From the NCBI GenBank assembly GCA_964035545.1, contig OZ037765.1, positions 25,680,504-25,744,503 of the forward strand: DNA of 64,000 nucleotides, given 5' to 3'. Made by a program: the position numbers and the translations under genes. Position 1 is the first letter of the stretch, and each line of letters starts with the position of its first letter. Below are positions 1-11,700 of this stretch, piece by piece. The stretch comes from Bugula neritina. Its lineage: Eukaryota; Bryozoa; Gymnolaemata; Cheilostomatida; Bugulidae. The notes below the pieces were generated by a model, which was not told the DNA's origin, made no database searches, and saw nothing but the letters and a program-made list of their open reading frames with translations.

Positions 1-343
1 ACTATTATACTAACTATTAGTATTAGTATTACTATTAGTATTACTTTAGTATGCGACTATGTCAGTGTAAGACTAAGTGTCGCTGTCTTGTCTCAGACTC
101 ATGTTGATGTCTCACTTCAAGTTCATGTCTGTTATACTTATCACTTTTGAGTTTTGACTCCGATACTCAGACTCTGAGTATCGGAGTCAAAACTCAAAAG
201 TGATAAGTATAACAGACATGAACTTGAAGTGAGACATCAACATGAGTCTGAGACAAGACAGCGACACTTAGTCTTACACTGACATAGTCGCATACTAAAG
301 TAATACTAATAGTAATACTAATACTAATAGTTAGTATAATAGT
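1..343. repeat. Perfect palindrome, 170-bp arms, 3-bp spacer, cut at window edge
   Basis: Positions 1-170 are an exact reverse complement of 174-343 with the spacer ACT at 171-173; I compared the arms base by base and found no mismatch. The centre reads GATACTCAG-ACT-CTGAGTATC. Arms may extend left of the window. The inner 100 bp of each arm is mixed-composition; the outer part is TACTAATA/TAGTAATA-like. It lies downstream of the cadherin stop. It could be a young foldback element, a hairpin-type insertion or an assembly fold-back artefact. Confidence 0.95.
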
Positions 344-1626
344 AATACTAATACAGCCATACTCATAGTATATTTATATTATCATAGTATATTAAATAGT
401 CGACTTGAAGCTGAAAATTCAACTGAACATGAAATCTAAACTGTTACGGTTATACGTTAGTATATTGCTAAGTTCTACTTAGATCAGTTCCGGTTCGAGT
501 CATTTGTCTTTGAAAATATCAAATTTAAATTTTAAGCGTAACGTAAACGAGTACTTTGATTACTACTACTACTACTAGCAGTACTAGCCTACCAGGTTTT
601 GTATCAACATGAAATAAGAACGATGTCACTGGGGTTCTTTTCAAAATATTTCTGGTGAATTGAAATGTTAACATTTATTAAAGTTTAACAAAAAAAATTA
701 ATGTTGATTGTCCTGGAGCAAGGAAGCTTGCACGTGGTCAGGCAAAGATAACTTAGAAACGGATAAAATCACAGCGATTCAAGTAAAAATTGTTAAGAGC
801 ACGCAACTTTTAATCTTGTAAATCCTAACATCACGATAACAAATCCTAATATTTTTTGGTACAAAATTCACAATCTAATGACTAAACTTTAGAAGCATGA
901 CCAAAGGGCATAAAGAGCAAATATAAAAAAATAGCTTTTTTAGACTTTGATTGAGCAAGAGTAAAGCAACATGCAATTATTAAGCTTAATATGTGTCTAC
1001 CAGCATTTGTATAAGGCGGTCATTAGAAATTTTGTTGCTATTGTAAGACTGTGATATTAAATTTGATTATTCACAGAATGTCATTGAAATTTTTGCTGAA
1101 ATTTAATAAAGAGCACAACTTAAGTTGGTTTATTTTCACAAAATAAGCCTGTACAAAAAGGTTCCAATAATGAGATTCAAAACTATAGACAAAATGTTGA
1201 CAGTGAACACATAGAGCTAAATTGATGAACAAAAAAGCTCCTTATTTACAAGTATAATATAAATGTATGCTAAAGTAAGTTATAATATACTGATATGCAA
1301 CTTAACAGTATAGTATATCAATAATACAAAGTAGTTATATTTATACTAGCATTGGCAAGTGATATCATATTTGCTAGCATAATGGAATGCTTGTAAAACA
1401 GTTTCTGTAAAAGAGGAGGTAAAAAGATCTAAGTGCATAGAAGAGTAAAAACATTCATCATATGTTTTCATATTAGCAATAATAAAAATATAGCATGCAA
1501 ACTTCTATTCACAAACAAGTTCTACACAAAGAGAAGTTAATATCAATTGATTGTCATTAATAACTAACACTTCATGAATATAATAATCTAATAGAATGGC
1601 CAGGATACTTCTAATACTCGACACAT
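344..1626. other. Cadherin 3' flank and likely 3'UTR
   Basis: About 1.3 kb without a supported coding exon. The stretch is AT-rich, with a short TACTAC run near 557-578. On the minus strand AATAAA signals occur at 1129-1134 and about 672-677, either of which could end the cadherin transcript, giving a 3'UTR of about 0.5 to 0.95 kb. Nothing else recognisable. Confidence 0.5.
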
Positions 1627-2788
1627 CTACAGGTCGTCTTCCCCGGCATACATGTCGGCCAACCGAGAGAATTTTGGTCCCCAGTCATTGAGGTAATCAA
1701 AGTCTTGATCACCGCCAGAACTGCTGCTATGCAGCGAGCTAAGGGTGCCTGCATCACTGCCCATCCCCTCATAGTCATAATCCTTGAGCTCATCTCCTGG
1801 ACAGTTGGTCGGGTCATCATCAGCATCGTTCAGTCGTCCATTGATGAAGTTACCCACATCCGGCTGATCATTATATTCTTCTACAAAGCAACCACAATAA
1901 AACATATACTCACGCAAGTTTATAGTCACTATCCCTGTGAGAAACCCCCTGGCGGAAAGGGTTTTTGTTAGAGCGGGCTAAGGACTTATTTAAATGAGGC
2001 ACAGGAGCAATTATGACTGGATGCTCTTCCTAGCATCACCAATGGCCTTTGTCCGGGCTCGAACTCATGACCTCGTGTTTACTAGACAAACGCTCTAACC
2101 CTTAGACCACGGCTGCTCCACAATAAAACATATGGTAGCTATGAATTCTGTAGTCTAGAGAATTAGATACACTTTATGAACATAGACATAAGAACTAAAG
2201 CAGAAGATGAATGCCAAATTAAAATAAGATATGCCCAGAACAAAAACTGTAGCTGTGTGACACGTTGTGATACATACGAGGTGATTTCTGAAGAGGCACA
2301 TCTGTGAAGGGCTGTATGTTAGGGTAGAGAGGTTTGCTAAGTCTGGAGATATCGTATCCGTGCTGGTCCTCCTCGGGCATTCCCTCCTCGTCATAGTTGT
2401 ATATTGTTTCCTTGATGTCATTGTACGGATCTATTAGAGTCTCACTTTTCTGGATGCTGCTCCTTCGAGTAACATAGCAGAATATTCCCAGAGCCAACAC
2501 TGGAACAAGATAAACCTTCTAGCTAACCAACACAAGTACAAGTAGACTGTTGTAAATTGGAAACTAGTAACATGTAATACAATGTCAGTGACTGCACGAC
2601 ATGACCTAGTATCAGTGACAAAGAGAGAGTTGGTTACTTACACAGGACCAGAAGTATTGCCATTATGAGTGCAATTATTCCGTTGGAAGCCACGAGCAGC
2701 TTAGAAGCACTAGGGGCAAGGTTACACAGTTGTCCAGTATACAGTTTCTTAGTGTCTTCGTGTATATCACAGTCACAGGTGAAGGACC
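1627..2788 (-). other. Cadherin exons 40-42: membrane segment and catenin-binding tail
   Basis: Exon 40 ends with the start of the membrane helix (residues about 2643-2670, [14 protein letters not shown], continued as [10 protein letters not shown] in exon 41) followed by the TRR stop-transfer. The tail is about 150 residues. The juxtamembrane part [13 protein letters not shown] matches the catenin-proximal cadherin signature, and the C-terminus has the beta-catenin-binding hallmark: a serine-rich run (SSLHSSSS), then [20 protein letters not shown], ending GEDDL. The stop TAG lies at 1627-1629 on the minus strand. A possible poly(A) signal AATAAA on the minus strand lies at 1129-1134. Confidence 0.93.
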
Positions 2789-5700
2789 CTATGTGGAAAT
2801 TATAGCAAATATTGCAACACTACTCGGAATTCCACAGGCTTTAGAAATATACAGCTTTTAGTGGTAGCTATTAATTCTATTTGTCAATGATCATATTAAT
2901 GTTTCAAACATGTGCCTAATATGGCAGTGCCTGCTGGTATGTTGACAGAATATGAAAATGCAACTCTAAGAATGACATGCTATTAGACAATGGAAGACAT
3001 TTAAAAGTTTATAAAATGTAGCAGCACACAACTGTATGAATTAACAAACACAATTGTATGTGTAGGAGTCGTAGGCTAAACCATAAGCAAGTGAAAAAAA
3101 ACATATTTTTATTAACTTTTAAGAAAAATAATGATATAGGCGAGAAGCTGGCTCAATATACATCTGCTGTGCCAAACACATGAGAACATAACTACAAAAT
3201 GTCTCAAGAATGGCGAGTGTAATAGAGAACTTAAAGAGCTGGAACTATTAACAATTATTGCTGCAAGCAGATTGCCTGAGTTACTGTGATACTCAGTAAT
3301 GCACAACACTGAATTTCCTGTCAAATATAACACACACCTTTGGTGTTGATGCACTTCCCATGAAAACAAGGGTTGTTGGGGAAACATTCATTAATATCTT
3401 CGCAATATGGAGCAGTGTACAACGTAATGTATCCTCCAGGACACCTATGCATACCAAATATATAGATATAGATGCTGTATACAATTACTAGCCAGAGATA
3501 CAGAAAATTCGGGTAGGGAATTGCAAACAGCACACAGTATTAGTACAGCCTTTAACAACATAAGACTAAACTTGGACTGTTTTGGTAAGCTTACTTGTAC
3601 CAATAGACCAATAATATGCAAAGGAAAAATACATCAATACTCCAAGTCCCCAGTTTAACAATTTACAGTTTGAAAACATTTTCTTCAACTATAAACCTGT
3701 TTAGAAGTTGAGTCATATAGGCCATTTTTTTAATAAAATTAAATGATTAATTTAGTAACCAGTAAAACACTACCAGTCAATCAGTGTACCTGCAGTCAAA
3801 GTCCCTCCATATGTCAACACACTGCTGTATACCAGGACAGTTAACGTCAGCACATCCATCACTTGAACAGCCGGCAGCTACATTCTGTCTGCGCAGCAGA
3901 CGTATGTCAGCTGACTGAGAATTCTCAGACTCCGTAGATGGGAGCCACTTGTTATTATAACGAATATCTGTTACACAGGCTAAAAGTGAAAAGGAAGGAA
4001 TTAGACCTTTGAGTGCAACATTTCCAGGATAAATAATAATATTAATATTATTATATAGCAAACACCCACTCATTTAGAAGTTAGAGTCAACAGTATATCA
4101 ACCCTTCTTAGCATTGGATTAGCAAGGTTTACATCCTACAAGTCTTGTAGCAGTAGTTTTTACCATTATTTTGATATGGAGATGGGATCTTATTTATACT
4201 ATATATAGTATATATACTGACTACTGAGTGAGTAGTCAGACTTTAGAGTATATATACTCACTGTTATCAAGGTCACTGCTAGCTGATATGTTTGATGCCA
4301 GAATATCAGCTCCAGAAACAAATCTGCCATCTGTTGCAAAGAGCTGGTGTGAATACACATCTACAAGTTCAAAACATAAGCAGATTATAGAATAGTAATT
4401 TTAGGTTTAAATGATGTAATTTTAAAACCTATGGTTAGATACAGCAAGATAGATATTTGCTCCCACGATTGTCGAAAACAGACTTTTATGGTCCCCTTTA
4501 GCTCACACAGTCACACTAGTACCATGTGACCAGCAAGCAGTGAACCAAAAGTCTAACAGCTATTCGCCCGTTTTACCTTGCTTCTCAGCAATAAACTTGC
4601 ACTTGTTCTATGTATTAGTTTGTTCAAAGGTAACTATGAAAAAATGTCATCTCCTCACTTCAATTACAAGAAGGTAGATGGATGTCATTAGCCTTTTTGG
4701 GCACTCAATACTAAGTATCTTCGTATCTTAAACTTTGAGTGACCAATTTCCTAGTTGATCTCTTTGTGTATTTTACTATGAATTAGTAACACAGATAATA
4801 TTTGAATTACTAGGAGCCATTTAATACCTTCACCTAGTATACAAGCCATCACATATATTTTATTGCCTTTTTATAAATCCATCTTATTTTATGACTTTTT
4901 GTGTATATGCCACAAATGTAAAATACATTGAGCCAAAAATTTTGCCCACTTGAATCACAAATTTAAGAAACAACTGTATGCCTCTCACTTGTACCCTGAC
5001 TGGATCTGTATTTAAAAGCTGCAAATTTTATGCTATGAAAGTGGCATCAACCCCCAACCTCAATCTAGCTAACGAATTGCATTTCGAAGGTTACAATTCT
5101 AGACATCAGATAGCAAAGGCTCTTCAGGCCAACTACTGACTGCACCTAAACCTGTGTTGGCAGCATGGTTTGATAACTTTTCTGGGCAGCGCCAACAGCA
5201 TGGCTGCAGAAGGTTCAACATGTTAGATCATCACCCCATCTAGATACTGTAAACAGGGTCATACCTTCATGTTGAGCAAAATATCTGCCTTCCCCGCCAT
5301 CTAGTTGCAAAGTGAACCTCTTCCCGTATCTAGTGAGAGTTACGTGATGTAGATCACCGTCAGTAACAGTAACTGGCAAAGTCGCTATTTGCTCAGCATT
5401 AGCTGGGTCAATGACATCACTTCCTATGTTATACCGTAACTGCAGTTGACCAGCTACAATCTAAAACATACACATTGTGCGTGAATACAGTAACTCGCAT
5501 GGTTCCAACAAGTAGGCCAATAATTCTAACAGTGAGCATACAAATGTGACAGTGTGAGTCATACGAACAACTTAGGAAGTATCTACTGAGAGCTAGGCAT
5601 CTGTATAAAAATAGAACTTTGATTACACAATTAGCACAATTTCTCGTTGCATACTACCATCTTAAGCTTACCATAGCTATACAATTTATATGTACCTGAA

Positions 5701-8700
5701 GAACTGTATTTACTACTTTACCTGTACACACATAAAGTTACATGTAAGATAATTACCAGCAACTTGATATATTCGCCATCAACATTTCCCTGAACATACA
5801 AGAGTAGGCCATTGTTATCAGTATCTCGAGAACGAAATGACAGCCGGATATCAGTCTCAAAGTTTTCCTTTAGACATTCTGTGGCACTTTGACAAAACGA
5901 CTCCATTTTCCACTCCACGTAGCTGTTGGGTGAGAAATCCATGTACCCAGTTTCTGTAAATAATGTACACACATGCAATGAAGCTGAAATATTCCACAAA
6001 GAATCACTAAAGTTTATTGAACCGTACAGTTCATTTTACACACATCTTTATGCAGGGTAGGTTTAATGAACCTCAAGCTTAATAATAATACAAAAGAGGT
6101 GGCAGAGAACAGTAGAGAATAAGTGAATGCATAAAAATATATATAAAGTTTTAAACATTTATCAGACAAAACCCTAAAAGCAAAACAATATTAAACTTTA
6201 CTTCATTAAATTGAAAACTTGACCATGGCACTTTAGCGCAGGTTACAACAAGCGTAATGTATTTCGTAACTAGTTCCGTTGTTTTTAACCCAACAGATCC
6301 GAAATCATTTTAAACAACAACATATCTTGAAATGAACATGTCAACATCAAATAAAGTTAAAACAAACCAATAAAAACTCACCAATAAGACAACCGTCTCC
6401 CCTCCAACCAGGCTTACACTCACACGTGTATTTACCATCCAGTCGGCCTGTGCAGACACCATTTGCTCCACAGACAGGCATCCCATTACTGTCTGTACAG
6501 GCTCTATCTTCACTTGGACAGCTGTCTTCAGAGTTGGAGTGTCTTCCCACAGCACCAATGTACAGATCATACAGCTGCAATAAACGCAATGCGTAAGGCT
6601 CCTAACTCCTATTATAAAATTATCGTGCAGGGTGATAACTCCTTGAGTTACTTGAGCTCTTAGCTCGAGTTAACATATCTTTCAAATATGCTTTAGTAGA
6701 AACATAAGTTTCTTCTATTGTGAAGGTGTGGACCATGGAACTCTGTTCTATGCTGACAAGGGGACAAACCCTGCTGTATGCAAGTTGGGGTGTATGAATA
6801 TAATGGGTGTATCATAACTAAAAGTCACTTCAACAAAAAATGAATAAAATTGATGAAAATGTTGATATTTACTTCTCCATTATGCTTGAGTTTCTTTACG
6901 CAGCCATTAAAGGATGAGCGACTAGAAACTTGTATTTCATTAGGCCACCATGTAGTAGCAGAGTTCTGTCGGCCACCCAGCTCTAGCAAAGTAGCCACAT
7001 TGAGAAACTGGTTCTCTCCAGGAGTTGGCTGAGTATCCTGACAGAAGTTCCTGCTGTCGCCAACTTGACTCGTGTCAGGATCCAGTGAATACGGATCTCT
7101 GCAGTCGTCCACAGTCAGTGTCACTACCTAACAAACACAACGAGTCAGTAGAGTGGGCAGACCAGAAACTATGGGGGAAACCTTTTTGAAAGTTTAAAAC
7201 AAAATTTACTGAATCAAGAAATTTGAAACTCTATTGGTCATGCCTATTTTGTTACATTCACTGAGCCAACAAAACAAGATTAAGAAAAACATACAAAATA
7301 TTTTCTAGTTACAGGAACAGTTGTGCAAAATACATACCCTGTCTATCTTGGCTACTTCCAGTTTGTGCCATTTGCCATCATTTATGACCTTGTTAGCTGT
7401 TAGTATCACATGGCCAGTTCCATAATCAACATACACTACAGGTTTACCGTTTGATAATGTGATGGCGAGGTAGTCAGTCACAGCATCTGCACCAGACCCT
7501 GGATAACATTGATTACTAGGAACATGAGATTAACAGTATTTACAGCAGGAAAGAAAAGTAAGTTTCAGTTATAGTATAGAAAAAAATCTTTCACACAGCT
7601 CACAGAGGGTGAACAAAGAATTCATAAATTATTTTGGAGAAAATTTGCTGCAAATAGACAAGCTAAGACAGTATATAAATAAACGTAAAAAATTGCAAAA
7701 AAATAAGTGTATACACGACTGTACCAGCTGAGTGGCAGTACATTAACTTTAACTGAACTAGCATACCAGGATCAGTGTTGGGGCCGTTATACAAAATTAG
7801 GCCATTTGATTTCGCCGTCATGACTTCAATAGAGGTTGTGCCATTACCGCACTGAGACAGAGTCTTGTACTGAGCCCAGCCATTGCCGTTAAAACTGTGT
7901 CGCAGTTGTTGGCATCTCGGCCCATCAAATGATTTCGGACATTCACAACTAAAATTAACCTCAACAGGGTTGCTACTCAGCACTCAAAAAATTCAACATT
8001 GGCTCTAATATGAGATATAGTATAACAAAACAATACAGAAAATCACAACTGATAAATGTGCCAGAAATATAAGGTTTTTCTTAGAAGAGGGCTGTCCAAA
8101 AGACAGCCCCAGGGCTGGATGTGACCCCCAGTCTACATTTATGTGGTCCTCAAAGGCATAATACTAAAATAATTTTTCACACATATATGAATTGGAGTAA
8201 AAAAAAACTTTTTAAATGCCTCATTTATACACATGCTACAAAACATATAGCCTGCAGTAACTATTAGGACTTTATTGTGTAATGATTCGTAAGAATTTGG
8301 AATAAAGTAATTTGAAAAATACTAATGCTGTGGCCCTCAGCTCAAGCTAAAGATTACAATGTGGCCCTCGCCACCGGAATATTCCCATTCAGTGGCCCTT
8401 GCTCTGAAAAAGTTGGACACCCACTTTCCATATATTTATATTAGATAAGAAAGAGATGCAACCTACCTAGTAGTGCGACTATGCTTGTTGTAGATGCACA
8501 CACCACCATTAAGGCAGCTGTCAGGTGTACAGTACTGGTCTTCAGATCCATCGTCAGTGCTACAGGTACAGTTGGCTTCCACCACTACAGTCACGCCAAC
8601 CAGCGAACTGCCATTGGCATTAACAAGGGTTGGAGTGTCCAATATTACAAGAGTATTGGTGCAGCCACTGTCACACACCTCTTGTAGACATTCATTGATG

Positions 8701-11700
8701 GGAACCTGGGCTATGGGCATACCGAGAGCCTTGCCAAGCTATACAACATAACAGAAAGCAATCAATGAATATCATTTATATATTTTCAATAAAATACTAA
8801 ACTATAAATGACTACAAAACTAAAAACAGAAGAAATATAATAATGTAAAATGCATAAGTCCACATATAATCAGCACAGCAGTTTATACTTTTATCTATTT
8901 TTGTTTCAATTGCTTTGACAGGGTAACGATCTTTTACAAATGGTTCAAAAATACTGTAGTGGTTATTCATTCGGAGCCAAAAAGCTTAAACCTTACCTCT
9001 GGATCATCTAGCACAGCACCTATTAGCTTAGATGTGTTATAATAAGGGCTTCCATGAGCTGAATATCTGATATCAACATATCCAGGAGTATTGGAGTCCA
9101 GAACAGAGAACACATCAACAGAGTCAGTGTTAGTGCCCAACGAATTTGCCATTCGAGTTATGAAAGTGTCATATGGACTTTGACCAGTTGAATCTGGTTC
9201 TAAAAACTCCAAAGCTGTGCCTAAAATGATTGATTGTTTCAAATGCACAACTTTTTTGCAGTTGGTAACAAAATATTATATTTATGATTGAACTAAAAAC
9301 AATCATTTAAATCCATCTAAAATTTTAATTTCCCAGTTCATTAAAAATATTTCACTAAATAAGTGTAAGCATTCCACACCTTTAATTCTTATAGAAGCAC
9401 CATTCCAAACTGGAGCTTCTTCTATTGTCTTGATTGTAGCTCTAACAGTAGATATAGCTTCAGCTTTTACTCTACACTTGTCTTTGCAGAGTTCCACCTG
9501 TGCAGCAGTGCCACCTTCTACATTACAGTTGAACGCACAAGTAGTATCCTTGATGTAGTTATCAATAACCTTACATCTGAATTCATATACACCAGAGGGC
9601 AGTTCTCTCATATCTACTGTTATCATTCCCGAGTCGGAATCAATGCTACAACAGATTAGTATTATGAATTAATTACTATAAAAAATAAAAAAGATAAAAA
9701 ATGTTGCATACAGCCTCAGAGTATAAAGGATTTTCAATGATTCCAATAAGCTACATACATTGTATGTCCAAGTATTCCAATATAGAAAACATCTAATGAT
9801 GCTATCACACAAAAAAGTAGTAAGTCATCTAAAACCCAACTCTCTGGGTCACCCAAGACTGTGGTAGTTCTTAGCCAGTAGCTCAGATGGAATGAATAAG
9901 GTTTCTAACTCACCTAAAACCAGAGTTCCATTCACCAACTTTCTCGTACGTCTTGTAAGGTTTATCCCAGTCATCGGGATCCTCAGCATAGCAGTCACCA
10001 ATATCCACTATCTGGTATTCACCTGCAAGGAATTCAACTAGTAGTACATCGCGTCAATACTACACGCAATGTAGTCTGAGAATTCCACACTCGCAGGTAT
10101 AATAAACAGCAGACTAGCAATATTGTATACTGAAGCTGCAACACAAGCAATACCAAGAAGCTACATCAAAATGCTTTTCCCATCATCTCTTTATATCTTC
10201 ACAAACTATTTTTCCTGATTTTTGCCTTACTTGACCCATATTGGCTTAAAATTACAATTGATATAATTGATCGATTTTCAAATAAATTTACTAGAAATAA
10301 TGAAATAAGCATTTTTACTGCAAACAAAATTTTGCAAATGATCTAGCAAATTAAACGCACACACTCTGCTGAGATTATTGCATAAAACCAATTACTTACT
10401 TCCCCATGCTATAGAAAAGGATACAAAACGAAGTATGAGACACAAATATTACAGAACAGTGAGAGACATTATGCTTGAATTCATCAAAGAGGATAAAGAT
10501 CAAATCATGCAATGCAGTTTCTTTTCAATGATAATAAAATGGGATAAGAGTCACTCCAATAAGTTTCAGTTATGAAACCATCAACACAATATTCAACTTG
10601 AGATGCATTGCAAGCTAGGTGCTCTTACCGCGTGTCTTATTTTAGATACTAGGAGATAAAAACACTAAAACTTTAAATAATTAAAACAACTGAGATGCAT
10701 TTAGTCGAGTAGTAGTTGAGCTGTTAACATTTGTCAAGTAAATATGCAAGTAGACAGGAATTGCTTCCCCTTGCGCAGGTCATACCTTTGTAGTTATAGA
10801 CGAGAGCATCTCGATGACCAGGGGATGGCGGGTTGTCATCCTCGTCAGCCACCACAACTGTAAGCTGCCGAGTGTCACTCTTGTTCTGTTTATCAAACAA
10901 CTGCAGATAGAAGCCTATTTCAGCACCTTGTGAGGCCTCTCTATCCAACACCGTCTTAGTCAGCACCTCACCAGCCCCATTAGCCACGAGCAGACCCGCA
11001 GGAACGTCCCATTCTATATAATCCCAACACATGTACTATACCATAGAATATACTACACTATTCTATAGAATATACTATACCATTATATAGAATATACTAT
11101 AATACTCAATAGAATATACTATACTATTCTATAGAATATACTACACTATTCTATAGAATAAAAAATAAAACCTCATAAGAAGCAAAATCTAGCTGATAAA
11201 AAGTTGCCATAATTTTGCGGCAATCAAAATTTCGGGCTAGGTGTGTTGATGCCCACCTATTTAAATGAATTCTGGTATGCTGGTTATGTACAATATAGAA
11301 ATGAATAATAAAATGCACAATATTTCACACAATCACAGTTTTGTGAGGGCATAAATTGAATACTTCTTGACACAACATTCTTTTGGAATATGATATTTAC
11401 ATACATGACAAAATTCACTGGAAGCTAAAGACATCCTTGTTTTCTAATGGCAAAAAAATGATTGGGGAGGCAACTTGTAAACCTCAAACCCAGATATATG
11501 TGTATGTTACACAGCAGAATAAATGTTTTAGCTACAACACCAAACATGTCGCCACCAGATGCCCACCTTCATGAAAGATAAACTCAAGAAAGGGGTTGGC
11601 TTGGGATCCATTAGTTGGGACCATTCTGAAAGGCGGCCCATGTCCTATTTTGTTGTCATCATCATCAATAGCAAGAATTTCTCGCGGTATCGTGTGAGAC

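Noticed and set aside
2041-2117. A tRNA gene on the minus strand
   Set aside because: A- and B-box-like motifs are present but no cloverleaf closes, and the sequence continues into a SINE body flanked by a target duplication.
11033-11160. CRISPR-like array
   Set aside because: Uniform 22-bp tandem period with no distinct spacers, in an animal intron.
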